From the NCBI GenBank assembly GCA_021234155.1, contig JAJEKV010000110.1:1328338-1392337 (forward strand): DNA of 64,000 nucleotides, given 5' to 3'. Both the position numbers and the translations under genes were made by a program. This DNA is from Isoetes taiwanensis (Eukaryota > Streptophyta > Lycopodiopsida > Isoetales > Isoetaceae). Shown here piece by piece: positions 32,214 to 44,215 of this stretch. Under the pieces are notes generated by a model, which saw nothing but the letters and a program-made list of their open reading frames with translations, did no database searches and was not told where the DNA came from. Each line of letters opens with the position of its first letter. Within the stretch, counting starts at the first letter, position 1.

Positions 32214-34814
32214 CATTTATCATGTTATTACCTTTAGATACGCTCAATTAAAAATGAAGAACCAATATGAAAATAATTTAAGCTGAGCATGCTTAGCACG
32301 AATCAGATTACACTTGAGCTGGTGATATTTGATCTAGAACTTCCAAATCATGTTCTAAGCATTGCAAACTTGGAGTTACCCACAGAGATGCCATCCAAAA
32401 TACGTGTTTTTTATGCAGTTTATGATCTGGGGTAGATATGGTTCCTCCTGTTGATTAGCAGTGAGAAAAGGATGTGCAGATGAATAACTAACAGTGCAAG
32501 TTTATTACCAGTGCTAATCTGATGAGCTTCTAATGGAAACTCAAAATGTATTATAATGTTTTGCGAAATTCAAATCCTAAGACGGCTTGAATGAAAATAA
32601 AACTTTGTAAAAGCTTTCATAGGAAGGGTAAGCTTGGATAAGTGAAATTCATAGTGATGCAGTAGAACAATTTTTTGGAGGAATACAATGCCTACTGACA
32701 CTCTTCTTATTTTCTCTAATGCACTTGAGAGCTTTAAGGCAATCCACGTTTTTTCTAGCTAGACAGATGTGCAGATTGATTCATTTGCCCAAATGTGCAG
32801 TTCGTTTTTCTAGCTAGACAAATGTGCAGATTGAATCCATGCTTAACAATAAAGATGGCCAAGAAGCAAATCAATGGATAAAGAGAGGAGAGAACTCCTA
32901 ATTTGGCTGTATCTCAAATAACATTGAATGCTTAAATGCCAAACAGAACCAAATGAAAAGGTAGACACCAGGCCCAACTTAAATCTCATGTAAATATCAT
33001 GTTGTATCTCATATAATAATACTTAATGCCAAACAACCCAATGAAATGACTGCAAATTTTTTACTTTAATAGTATGGAATGGTCCTGCTCATTGATAATA
33101 GTTTCTCCAACATATAAATGATTTCAGCCAATTCCTCCCTTTAGTTTCTGTAAAACTGAGCATGTATATCTAAATCCTCTACAACTTGGGTTCTACCTTG
33201 TAAGCTCTAGTAGTTTCTGTAAGGCGCTACCTTGGCAACACTGGAGAAAGAATGTAACTTGTGATGGAGAGTGTCAAAATACGAATTTAGGCCATTTAAG
33301 ATGATGTGGTAGGCAGCCATTCAATCAGACTGTCTAAGTAATAGATCTAGAGTCCTAAAACGGGACTGGCATGTAATAAAACAGGGCTGGCATGTACTGG
33401 TCCAGATTCTCCAATGCATTTGAGAGCTATAAGACAACAAACTCTTCAATATATCCACGTTTTTTCTAGCTAGACAGATGTGCATATTGATTCATTTGCC
33501 CAGATGTGCAGTTCGTTTCTATGTAGATCTGCTCCTTAGGTGTGACTGAAGACGCACCAAAATAATAAAATTGCACAACATCTACATCATATCAGACTCC
33601 TCCAGGACCCTGTACAATCAAGATGTAGTTAATTGAGAAGTAAAAGTACAGGATACTCATGGACCTAGAATATTGGATAGCACAACAGATAATACTGGCA
33701 CACTTACAGTACAACATAATTTTTTAATGAAAACATCATTCCCATAATGTTGGTTTTAGCAAAGACTTTTTTACAAAGAAACAACCTGGATGCATGCCTT
33801 ACTCTCTGAAGAGAAAAACACACCTGTGTTGCAACTGGAAGCTTCTAAGCATCAAGAAGCCATTGCTTATGAACCTTTTTAGCAACAAAGACAATGATCG
33901 CAGGTATATTTGTAAGAACACCGTGTCTTATACGAAAACCAAGGGCAGTTCCAAGGCTATATCTCCGAAGAACTTTGCTATGAAAAGCTCTGATGGTCAT
34001 TAAGTCCACTAAAGTTGCAGCTTGTGAATTCTCTGTTCTGTTTCAATATCTGCGTCCTTCTGTAGACCATTACTTATGCTTCTGGTCCAGAGATCCTTCC
34101 ATCTTTAAGTAGCTATTTTTTCTATTTCTTTCTCACAACATTTGCTAAGCTTGTAAGAAAGCTTCAAAATAAACGAGGGATATAATAATGGTAAAAACTC
34201 TGGGCTCATGCATGTCCAATATAAGCACAAAATTGGGATGTGGGTTCTCAGAGAACAGGGGCGGCAAGGGCAAAAGAAAAGAACAGGGGCGGCAATGTTC
34301 TCCATATGGGCAGATGCAAAAGAAAAGCTCTGCACGGATATTTACGCAGCAGGAAGCAGATGGGCTTCACATGGGCAACTGCAGTCGATTTAGGAATGGA
34401 AAATGCGTAAATCCAAGCAATAGCTTCTACTGGCACAGCTCTGAGGCGATATCAAGAGGGGATCTCACCTGCATCCTCACTTTCAACGTATCACAGAGCC
34501 TGAATTACAGAAAATACCTCACCTTCTTGTGGCCTCACCTTCAATGTATCTTAGCAGGCACAGCTCCGCAAGGCACAAATCTGGCTCTTGGCATATCTTC
34601 AGAGCATGCCTTGAAGGTTAGGATGCCTTCAACATATCAGAGCATGCCTGTGCCAGACCAGCTTCGATAAACCCAAGACGATGCAGCCAGCGATGGGTTA
34701 TCCTGTAGCAGAAACTTATGTAAAAGCCAGCGCCACACTAAAATCGTAGGCGCTAAGTCTCTAGAGAAAGATCGCCTGAAAAAACAAAAATGCCAGGTCT
34801 CTCTGAAAACCAAA
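32214..34814. other. Unassigned AT-rich stretch
   Basis: No gene recognised. It contains a pair of dispersed direct repeats (32718-32840 and 33413-33530). At about 34252-34300 'agaacaggggcggcaa' is tandemly repeated inside an open frame (34188-34670) that looks spurious. Confidence 0.4.
32718..33530. repeat. Pair of direct repeats about 700 bp apart
   Basis: 32718-32840 and 33413-33530 share 'aatgca.ttgagagct.taag', 'ccacgttttttctagctaga', 'cagatgtgca.attgattcat' and 'ttgccca.atgtgcagttcg'. The first copy also repeats its own end. Confidence 0.75.
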
Positions 34815-35124
34815 ACGTATTCTGGAATACAAAGTGTATTCCAGAATAAGATTCCCTCTATCATTTGTAACCCAAATCCTGTATCCCTGGTCTCCCCAAA
34901 ACAAAACAAAAAACTCCTTTTATTAATTATAACCTTATTCCTGTATCCCCACAAAACAAATAAAAAAAATTCCAAGAAGGTGATTGAAATAAATTGAAAT
35001 TGGCCTAGTTGCTGCTTTGTTTTTCCTCTGGCTCTTCCTGAACAGGATGAATACAAAAAAGGTTTGATATTTTTTTTTTCCGTTTGTTATTCTGGAATAG
35101 CAAGTGTATTCCGGAATACAAAAA
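34815..35124. repeat. Two more pairs of the GTATTC-palindrome
   Basis: ACGTATTCTGGAATAC and GTGTATTCCAGAATA lie about 20 bp apart at 34815-34848. TTATTCTGGAATA and GTGTATTCCGGAATAC lie about 16 bp apart at 35088-35119. An imperfect duplication of about 65 bp (34865-34980, 'tcctgtatccc..ccaaaacaaa') lies between the pairs. Confidence 0.75.
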
Positions 35125-36089
35125 GGGTTTCTCGTTTTCGAACACAGTATCCCTTGCCCGTTGCTATCTCCGCTCTTTAAACAAGAGAAATTTGTTAATC
35201 TAAGACACATGAAAAACCGAATATTTGTTAGCCCTTTTGAATCAATGAGTTCTGATCATTGTTTTTTGTGCTCGATCCTTCTCTCATCACTCCTCATGCT
35301 TTTGCACAAAACTGATTATTTTAAAAATACTCTAAATTTTGCATGTTAATATCAAGATTTTATCTTCAGTTCTTTTAATATACTACAATGCTAGTTACTG
35401 CTTCACTTTTATTTTCGGCGAAAAGTTGTGTTCTCTTAAAACAGGAGTTCTCTCAAAAAGCATACTTGGAAAAAATTCTAGTTGGTTGAAAAGTGTCACT
35501 TTGACACAGTCAATTCTCTCTTCGCACAAAAAAAATGGCTATTTTGGGGGATCAAAATACAATTTTATGCCTTTTTTGTTTTTTAAACCTCATTTTAGCC
35601 CCCTTTTTGGGGGGAAAAAAGGAATCTTTGAGGAATATTCCTTTTGCTCTCGTTTCAATGATTTGCTCCCGTTTCATATGCAACCTTGTTTTCCTACAAG
35701 TTAGATATAATCCTTCTGTTAGTTCTATCTATAGCAGATACTGTTAAGGTTGAAACTCACATATTCACAAGACTTTGCAAGCATAGGTAATAGAAGAATT
35801 GTTCCACATGGTGTTTGGTGCATGTTGCTACCATATGTTGAGTATTTTAGATGGCACTGCCTGACACAATCAAACTACAAGAATGTCGGACGAACTGACC
35901 TGTAAACTTGTAGCTTAGATGCCATTGCCTCTGCTATCTTGGACAAAAACAAAAATTGGAAGATCTGAAGTGATGATTGGGAGCAATAAACCCAACAGAA
36001 AGAAATACTCTAGCAATAAACCCAACAAATCTAAGTTATTTGTCATAGAAAAATTGGAAACCATTACAACTCTGCAGAAATCGATATTC
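35125..36089. other. Unassigned, no gene seen
   Basis: AT-rich sequence with homopolymers. No recognisable coding before the recombinase remnant. Confidence 0.4.
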
Positions 36090-36856
36090 AAAACCTACTG
36101 ACCACCCTCTAGTTGGACTTGCCCGGGATGTCGCGAGAAGATTGTCCACCCGTTTAATTCATAAGAAACAACCTATCCTTCGACACATGGTTCGCAAACT
36201 CTTTGACAAATTTGCATACCCCTCAGCTTCTCTTTTGGACGTTATGAAATGCACATCTATTGTTCTTGTCTGTGGCTTTCCTGCGCAGCAAAGAACTTCT
36301 AGCCTTGTTTTGGAATGAAATTTTGATCTTGGATACCCATGCGAGCCTCTTTATCCGTTCCTCTCAGACTGACCAAACGGGTGTGGGAGCTTGAGTCACC
36401 ATTGCCCGCCTTTCTGGCCCTTATTGCCCTGTGGCTCTGTTGGAGAGATTGTTACAAATGGGTGATTTTGTTCATGTGGATGGCCCTGCAGGTGGCTACT
36501 TGATTAGAGGCATTCGCACTACACATCGAGGGTGTTTCTTGAGGAGAAAGCCTGTGTCATACACCACCTTGAGCTCTTGGTTTAAGCAATGCCTTTCTGC
36601 CATTGGAGAGGATGCAAAGGCCTTTGGCACCCACTCAGCTAGAAGGGGGGGTGCAACCTCAGCAGCTGCTTTCAACATTCCAGACAGAATCTTTAAAGCT
36701 CATGGACATTGGCGCTCCGATTTAGCCAAAGATGGCTATGTTTGCCCGTCTCTTCAGCAACAATTGTTGGTTTCTCGTTCCTTAGGTTTGGGTCCTTCTA
36801 TGTCTAGCTCCGTGGAACTCCTGGTGGCTTCCTCATCCTATTCCTCTAAACCTTAG
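36090..36856 (+). pseudogene. Tyrosine recombinase of a mobile element, decayed
   Basis: The core-binding part (36090-36265) reads PTDHPLVGLARDVARRLSTR, KKQPILRHMVRKLFDKFAYP and LLDVMKC. After a frameshift near 36268 the catalytic domain runs FLRSKELLALFWNEI (catalytic Arg), then SLFIRSSQTDQTGVGA, one in-frame TGA (36392-36394), and LIRGIRTTHRG. It closes with THSARRGGATSAA (His-x-x-Arg), KAHGHWRSD (His/Trp) and KDGYV (Tyr nucleophile). Tyrosine recombinases cut and join DNA through a 3'-phosphotyrosine. Eukaryotic ones come mainly from DIRS/Ngaro/PAT retrotransposons and Cryptons. No reverse transcriptase is visible nearby, so the class is open. It contains one stop and one frameshift, but every active-site residue I can identify is kept. 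Confidence 0.8.
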
Positions 36857-36965
36857 TCTTTTTCTGCCTCTGTTCTTCAGCATTGTATTGTGGTTTTGTG
36901 CTTAGTGGAGATGCCCAGATGTGGCTTTCTTTTAGTTTGTCTCTTCTTCTCCCTCACCTCCTTTT

Positions 36966-37031
36966 CTGGCTTTGACAATTGAATTTATCTTCGTATGACG
37001 ATAAGAAGATAAATGTAATTGTCGAAGCCAG
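36966..37031. repeat. 27-bp stem hairpin
   Basis: CTGGCTTTGACAATTGAATT and the following bases (36966-36992) pair with 37005-37031 with three mismatches around a 12-nt loop. It lies just downstream of the recombinase remnant. Confidence 0.8.
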
Positions 37032-37240
37032 TTAGTTAGGTGCCCCTTGGCAGTTAGGTTCTCATCCCCTTTTATACCCTTCCGGGCCTTTCCATTTCTC
37101 ATCAGCGCATCTGTGTCTCCACGGTTTCTAGTTTGCCCTTCCGCTCTTCACCTAACTGACCAACCACCCACCCTCCCAACCCACCCATAACCTGTGGTCT
37201 AGCTTTTTCTAGTTCCTGGTAGTCTTAAGTTCCATGGGAG

Positions 37241-37320
37241 GGCCCTCGTGCCAGGGGAGTTGGTGTGACTTATGGCCCTCGTGCCAGTGTGCATGTTGTG
37301 ATGTTTTGGCCCTCGTGCCA
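37241..37320. repeat. Three copies of GGCCCTCGTGCCA
   Basis: Exact 13-mers at 37241, 37273 and 37308, spaced 32-35 bp apart. The function is unknown. Confidence 0.8.
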
Positions 37321-37624
37321 TTTGGAAGACCCTAGTGTCTTGGGTATGTGCTGCATTAGTATGCTGAGACTCTCTTGTTCCTTGTGTTTGCTTGGAGTTG
37401 ATCTATATGCAGAGTTTCTTCGGCACTCCTTACTTGACTTGGAGTTTGTTTGGGACTATTCAATTTATGCAGAGTTGCAGTATTATGATGTCTTGGAGTT
37501 TGACTGGAAATTTGCAACCTGGCTTTTTCGGAGGATCATGTACTTTGTTGGTTGCACTTTGATCAGATTTGTCCAGCTGTTACTGTGCTTGTACTATTTT
37601 TAGTTCCTTTTCTGATTAGTGTTG

Positions 37625-37690
37625 CTATTATGGCCAGGGTTTTTCCTCGAAAACCAGAAAGGGCGAGGTTTTTTAATCCCGGCTATAATG
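37625..37690 (+). mobile_element. LINE-type 3' hairpin segment
   Basis: 'gctattatggccagggtttt', 'cctcgaaaacc' and 'gcgaggttttttaatcccgg' followed by 'ctataatgg' form the same hairpin as 13106-13173. The 'gggtcccat...gtggacg' block and tail are missing. Confidence 0.65.
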
Positions 37691-37863
37691 GTTTCACTGA
37701 TCTACAACATTATCAGCATTGTATTATGGTTTTGTGCTTAGTGGAGATGCCCAGATGTGGCTTTGCATTGTATTGTGGTTTTGTGCTTAGTGGAGATGCC
37801 CAGATGTGGCTTTAGCATTGTATTGTGGTTTTGTGTTTAGTGGAGATGCCCAGATGTGGCTTT

Positions 37864-38985
37864 CTTTAATAAAAGAAAGGTTAGCCTGTACCTCAAGATC
37901 TCATTCCATGCAGGATAGAAATAGAACAAAGAATGTTACTAACGGACCTGGACGTCAACTCCAATTCTGCACTAGTTCTGCACTAGTTCTGCACTGTCTA
38001 CTTTATCTGCACTAAGAGACCTTCAAATAAATGTACCGCCAAATAATATACTTGAAGTTTCAGTTCCTAAATCTGTTAGATAGCTTAATTGTTTTAACAA
38101 CTCTTAACCAAGTTTAAAAAACTACAATAACTCGAAAACAATGTAAGTTACATGGATTGAATGATAAAAAAAGAAAAAAAAAAGAAAGAGAATTGAAGCT
38201 TAGTATGGAATCGAGGAGATCCTGGATGCATAAAAACACGAAGAGATCCTAGAGAGCCAGAAACTATCTCAAGAAGAGAAGATCCACAAACATCCAGCTC
38301 ATGGACTCTGGAAGTGGCGGAAAACCATGGATTGAATGATAACGGCAATGCAAGATTGATGCAACGCTAAAGAATAGGACGATTCAGCTTGGAGAAAAAA
38401 ATTAAAACAGCCTAGCCCAAAGGAAAATTGATCCACGTACAGAGAAAATCGCCTTGTTAGAAAACGAGAATTGTCTTGGTGTACCCATTAGATCAGATAC
38501 CTACAAGGAGGACCGGAAGTATTTTTTGTGAAGACCGCAAAGCTTAAGATCCATGTTAATCCTAAATAAAACCTCAATCTATAGCCCAAAATCAATCTTG
38601 CTGACCCGTACAAAAGAAAATTGCAAGCCTTCATAGCCAGCTTCATTGCCAGCACGGAGCATTCCTTTGCAGGATGAGAATCTAGAAGGCACAAGGGAGC
38701 AAAGCTTGGCTAGTCTTCTCCATCTCTGTCAAATACATAAGCATCATTTTACAAGAATTTAAAACATGCACCATTCTATAAGAAAGTCCATGTATATTAG
38801 ATATATATGAGATCATAAAAAAGAAAAGCAGCATAATGAATTGATCTGCTCCTGGGTATACGATGGCGATGAAAAAAATGTAATAATGAAGAAATAGCAA
38901 ATGCATTTTCTCGTTAGATGCAAAATTGGATGAAATTCACAACTGCTACAGTTAGAACAGCCATTCAGTTAACATCTTTATCATG
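37864..38985. other. Unassigned, no gene seen
   Basis: Short frames only. 'ctgcactagtt' is tandemly repeated near 37965-38000. Confidence 0.4.
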
Positions 38986-38990
38986 CTTGT
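38986..38990. other. Target-site duplication of the gypsy-type element (left)
   Basis: CTTGT immediately precedes the LTR start at 38991. The same 5-mer, read on the minus strand (50867-50871), follows the other LTR. Confidence 0.8.
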
Positions 38991-40530
38991 TGTGACGTTC
39001 CAGCACAGTATACGGTCCCAGGACATATACTGTACTGCCTCGTCACGCGTACACGCAACCCCGACTGACGTGTACGCCGACGTGTAGCCAGGTGAGTAGC
39101 CCCTAGGGGGCAACTTGCAAGGTATGTGCAATTGTAATTAATGTGCACATTTACCAATGTGCACATTTATTAAGGTGCACACCTTTCCATGTGGGCACAT
39201 TTTGCCACCTAGCCATTAAAGGCAAGTGGGCCCATTCCCAATTATCCCACATGCCTAAAGGGATAATTGGAAACCCTAGCCCTAACCCCTTGTCTATTTA
39301 GGAGGAGAAACCCTAACTTGCCCATTTTTTCGTTCCTAGGGTTTTAGAGCTCTGTTTTGGCTGCTCCAAGAGCCAAAACCGCCTTCCAGACCCTGTCTGA
39401 GCGAATTGCACCATTAATTTCCCTTGATTCGAGCAGTTCAGCAGGATGGTCGAACTCAGGTCAGGAGGAGCAACTCAAGGATCAGGTATTTAGGCAATTT
39501 AATAGCTTAAACCATCTTTCAGTCATAGAATCAGTAGGTTTAGCCTATTAAATTGCCCATAGCAGCCCTCTAGATCTCTAGATACCAGACTCTAACTAAA
39601 GAACCTAACTCTATGATATAGATTAGATCTAGTTCTTTAGTTCTTCTGTGATGTATATGGATGATGTATCTCTATGAACTCCTTGTATTGGGAAGGGGGG
39701 TAGAGACCTCAAGCCTAGTAGTTGATGCTCCTAGCTAGCCTCTCTAGCACACTGTAGATTCGGCCTGTGCACAAGAGCCACACCTGGTTGTGGGTGAAGG
39801 GGCCAGACTGGCTTATAAGGAGATTCGTGTTCTGACTCTTGAACGATTCCTCTGGTGTGTAAGGCCTACCGGGGATCATTGTGGACTAGGTCTAATGGCT
39901 TGCCACTGCGGGTGGGTAAGGCATGGGCTCGACACCCGTGGAGTGATGCGTCACTCTCCATTGGGTTCAAGTCGAATAAGGGCAGTGGCCCTCTAGTCAC
40001 CTTGAGTCAGCATGTAGATCTCTGGAGGGAGTGATCCCTACCTGCCCCATCGGAACTGGGGAGATGCAACCCAGGAATAGCCCCCCTTGGCTATGCATCC
40101 GGCGGGCTACCGTCGGGTCCCAACACTTTTCAACCTACTTTGCAAAGTGTGCACAGGAGGGGCGGATGGAGTGGACAACCCTAAGCCATGTTCTTATGCC
40201 AGCCAAATCCATTGCCATGAATTCTGTCTGCAATGAACTCTGGAGACCCAAGCCGTCAGTCACCCCCTCGAGTCTGAGCCTTGGGTAGGATTTCCACATG
40301 TATTGTGCTGATCCTTGTCTATGCAGATGTTGATATACCACCCTTCGAGGTGGATATGTGATGCTATTGTATACTGACATGTATGTTTACGCTTCCGCAG
40401 CTAGGTAGGCCCTGAGGGAGACGGGGTAAAATGACCCCTTCACTCTTCCCACTGGGGACCCAGTACGGTCACAGTGATATGTGGAGGGCCCTGTATCAGT
40501 ATGGAGCTGGTATGGGGGATGAACTCCTGT
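38991..40530 (+). mobile_element. 5' LTR of a gypsy-type element, positions 1 to about 1540
   Basis: It starts TGTGACGTTCC and matches the reverse complement of 50872-52465 over almost its whole length, with roughly ten differences that I count in the last 970 bp. It breaks off at GAACTCCTGT (40530), 44 bp short of the other copy's end. Those missing 44 bp are found at 60171-60214 in opposite orientation. It is therefore not a solo LTR but one piece of an LTR split by inversion. Confidence 0.85.
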
Positions 40531-42790
40531 GAAATCGACCCAGGAAAATCATTCTGATGACTCCTTGAACAAGGTTCTTGGAAATCTTTGACCTTTCAAA
40601 CCCCCTTTTGGAGCAAAAAAGCGCGAACTTTTCAACGGTATTTCCTTGGATCTCCCCTCAGTGCATGCTAAATTAATTTCTTTTCAACACTCTATTGTAA
40701 TTGTGAGGGTAAATAAACATGGGATCAAATTGGATAAACTCTGGTCCTTCTGCCTGAATCTTCACAAAGGTATCTTGATTAATGCTGTTTATTGGCTTCA
40801 ATTCCCTTATATTATGATTGAATGTGGAAGCAAAAGAACTGCCAATTTATTCTTCAATCATGGTCCCTTAACATTCGAGACTTTCCAGCTCTCCTTTCTT
40901 AAATGGGACCCTAAATTTGAAATTGCTATCCGGGACAAGCTCTGTGTTGCTTCCACAATTCTCCATGGCCTAAATCCCATCTACTGGAATGAGGATTGCC
41001 TTAAACTTCTTTTTAACTCAATTGGATCTTATATTTGTACGGAATATCCTCCCTACAGACCTCCATGCTCTTTCATTCAGCTTAATCTCTCAAAGGAAAT
41101 CTCCTTGCAAATCCCTTTTCAGGATGTCTTTGGATAGAGAGCTCATCTATCATTAAGATGGTCTGAATTGCCACCTCACTGCCAAACTTGTACAGTTAGA
41201 CACCTCTGGTATGAAAATTGCAAAGAAAAACTGGTCAATACTGTACAGGTGGAGAGTCAACATGATAGTCAAAATGATAATTGCCAAGTCAATCAGCAGG
41301 TCAACCAACCTGTTAACAAAGCTGGTCATGAAGTCAACAGTCAATATTTGAATCATAATTCAAATGGTACAGTCATTGACCAGGTCTCTTCTGAGGGGTT
41401 AATAAGGACATTGCTGGATCTTCTTATTTAAGTATCATTTCTAGAGATAACAAATTTGTTTGGACCAAGGTCAATGGCAGTTACAAGAGAATTTAGAAGA
41501 AGAAAATGCTAAGAGAAGCACAGGCTCAAAAAGATGGGGCTTTTCAAAGTAAGGAAAGTGATCAAAACAAGCAGATAGATAGCAGAGACAGAAATATCTC
41601 TCAAGTGGTTAAAGTATTACAGAACCATGAAGGTAATGCAAACAAGAAAAATGTGGATAAAGATAAGGTCAAGGATCTGCATGTCACCCTGAATAAAATC
41701 ATTTTGGATGATAAAGGCTTATCCAAAAGAAAAGAGTCAATATTTGATTAAGAATGACTCATTAGGCAAGAAAAGCAAACATAATGCAAAGAAAGTAATG
41801 AAGCAGGCTGATTATTATAATAAAAAAGACAATGCCATTGAAGATGAGATAAATCCATTGGATACCATTGTGGAAGTTGTACCTGCTCCGCCTCCAAATG
41901 TTAATATCTGGAATAAAGATATTGAAATTGGCAAGGTCAATTCTGAGTATTCAACAAAGGAAGTTCCTGACTCAGTTCTAGTGCAACATGATGATCAAAT
42001 GGAGGAGGGCCAAATAATTGATAATTCTAACCATTTCTAGGTATTAGTTGACCTTAACTCTGGCCTTGATGTTGACTTAATGTTGAGCAAGCACTCTCCC
42101 ACATCCAACCAAGGAACTTTAGCAAGCTTGTCTCTTTTGCCAAATCTGCCAATATTCTCCCTTCTCTTATTGATCTTTCTCCAACCGATGTTATAAACAA
42201 TCCTTCTCCCTGAACTATTTCCTCTGAAATTGCAGAGCAATTAGCTTCATTGTAAGAGGGGTTCAAGTTGGATTCGCAGCAAATTGTTCAATATTCATGA
42301 AGTTTGATGGATGATGACATAGTCAAAGATATTCCTAAAAGAGAAATGGATATGGTGATTAATAAGGATCAAATAGTGGCTCCTGAATGGGAAAATGTAA
42401 TCAAAGATAACACTGATGTTGATACAAACCTCACAGGTCATGACTCATCCCTCTCTAAGCAAATTCAATTTTGTTCTAATTGTAAGATGGATAAAAACTT
42501 ATGCTATCCTCTGTTAAAAATAAAATGTTTGAGTTTGTTCCTGGTGGGATCTCAGATGATAGTGATTGTGATGTGGACAAGGAAAATTGGGAAAGGGATG
42601 ATTTCTTATCTGATAATCCTTCTCTTGCTTCAAGCAAGAAATCCTTGCCTTCTAGTGCAAAGGTCAAGGTCAAAACTAAAAGAGTTGATTTCTCCATAAC
42701 AGTCTTACAAATTTGAAAAATACTCCTGCTGCTAATACTAGAAGTAAAAATAAAAAGGGAAAGGGAAAACGAAGATCTGCCAGAGTTTAA
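40531..42790 (+). pseudogene. LINE ORF1, C-terminal part (nucleic-acid binding)
   Basis: Starting at the breakpoint, the frame reads EKSTQENHSDDSLNKVLGNL, a stop, then KPPFGAKKRELFNG and LDLPSVHAKLISFQHS. A DUF4283-like segment follows (LWSFCLNLHKGILINAVYWL, FNHGPLTFETFQLSF). After a second in-frame stop (41135) comes the knuckle LPPHCQTCTVRHLWYENC. Charged, Asn/Lys-rich linker fragments fill 41500-42790. Plant L1 ORF1 proteins bind element RNA through a DUF4283 fold and a CCHC knuckle. The first 89 codons are at 60215-60483 on the minus strand, and the frame matches exactly across the two breakpoints. Confidence 0.75.
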
Positions 42791-42836
42791 CTCTCCCTCC
42801 ATCTTTTTTCTTTTTGAATTAGGTGTTGACCCTTCA

Positions 42837-44215
42837 ATGAAGGTCCTTTCTTGGAATATTAGGGGTATCAAAGGCCCTATTAAAAGGAGAGTTATCTCCC
42901 AAGTTAGAAACTACAATGCTGACATTATCCTCCTTCAGGAAGTCAAGCTTCCGAAATTTGAAGTTTCCAATTTTGGTGATTGGATTTACCCTGGTGCTTC
43001 TTCTACTTAGATTGAAGCTAGTGGTAGAAGTGGTGGTCTTGCTATGATCTGGAGAAATATAAAACATGTTTCCTTCTTCAATTCCCCCTCCAAGATGTGG
43101 CACGCTGTTATCTATACAATTCAGGAGTCTACTTTTGGGGTTGTTAATATCTATGCTTCCACCAATCCTAAAGAAAGGGAATCCCTGTGGTCTGAGATCA
43201 ATTCTTGGGTCTCTAGCAATCCTACTACTGATTGGATTGTTGCTGGTGATTTTAACAACACTCCTTCCTGGAATATAAACCTTGGCAACAAAATTAATAT
43301 GTCCAGCTTAGAAAAGGAAAACTGGGATGCTTTTATATCTGATTCCTCTTTGGTTTATGTGCCCTCTTCCACTGCTACTTTTACTTGGTCTAATACGCAA
43401 AAGGGAGATAAAAGTGTTTACTGTACCTTGGACAGATTTTATGTCTGTAGTCGAGATTCTTCCTTTTGGGATAACTGCTTTATTATCAGTGATGAAGGTA
43501 TTGTTATTTCTAATCATCAACCCCAATTTCTGAGTACTCGTCACATAATTCAGATTCCAAGAGATGGTAGTGTCTCTTATAAATTCAATTGTGCATTGCT
43601 TAACAATGACTCTTTTGTTAAGGACTTTAGAGAATTTTACCAGAATATTCACATTGATAGCAATGGTCATTCTACGAAGACATTCTACTACAAAATTAAG
43701 ATGGTCAAGAATTGGATCAAAGAGTGGTATAAGAGTAGATATCCCTTGAGACTAAAGGAGAAGGAAAGTTTTCTTTCTCAAATGAGGGAAATAAAGTCTC
43801 TTCTTCAAGAGGATCCTTATAATACTAATCTCCAGATTGATGAGGAAACGATAGAGAATTATCTGAAGAATATTGAGGAATGTGAGGCCAAAAGTTCTGC
43901 ATTTAAATGCAAAGTCAAGTTTAATAAGGAGATGGATTATGGTGGCTCTAAGTTCTTTTTCAAAATGGCTAAAAATAGGCTGCTTAGAAATTCCATCACA
44001 CAAGTTAGAACTGATGCAAGTACTATTTTGGATGATCCTAAACTTATCAAATCCTTCTTTCAAGATAACTATGCCTTTTTCTTTTCAAAGGTCCCTCCTG
44101 ATCAAATTGATGCTACCAGAGAGAAGGATTTCTTAGCTTTTATGGACAACATAATTCCATCTTCTATTGATTGTATGAATGACTCTATAGTTATTCCTCC
44201 CAATGAAGAGAATCT
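42837..44215 (+). pseudogene. LINE ORF2, AP-endonuclease domain; RT missing
   Basis: ATG at 42837 opens MKVLSWNIRGIKGP. Endonuclease motifs follow in order: LLQEVK (Glu), one in-frame TAG near 43008, SGGLAMIW, VNIYAS, VAGDFNNTPSW, LDRFYVC and SNHQPQF (usually SDH). A helical linker (LRLKEKESFLSQMREIKSLL) leads to DSIVIPPNEENL near 44215. The endonuclease nicks target DNA to prime reverse transcription. The reverse transcriptase that should follow is absent. The frame stays open to 44309 through unrelated residues. Loss of the 3' half is unusual for a LINE and implies a deletion or insertion near 44215. Confidence 0.85.

Larger units (their letters stand above)
36880..37863. repeat. About 50-bp direct repeats: one copy after the recombinase, three in tandem 0.84 kb later
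   Basis: The unit 'gcattgtattgtggttttgt' + 'gcttagtggagatgcccaga' + 'tgtggctt' occurs at 36881-36930. It recurs about 37718-37765, 37765-37813 and 37815-37863. The first and last copies both continue 'ctttctttt/aa'. Confidence 0.85.

Noticed and set aside
34188-34670. 160-codon open frame
   Set aside because: Built on small tandem duplications and low-complexity sequence, with no recognisable domain.
38991-40530. Solo LTR
   Set aside because: It lacks the last 44 bp, and its target duplication partner lies beyond the other LTR at 50867, so it is half of a split element.
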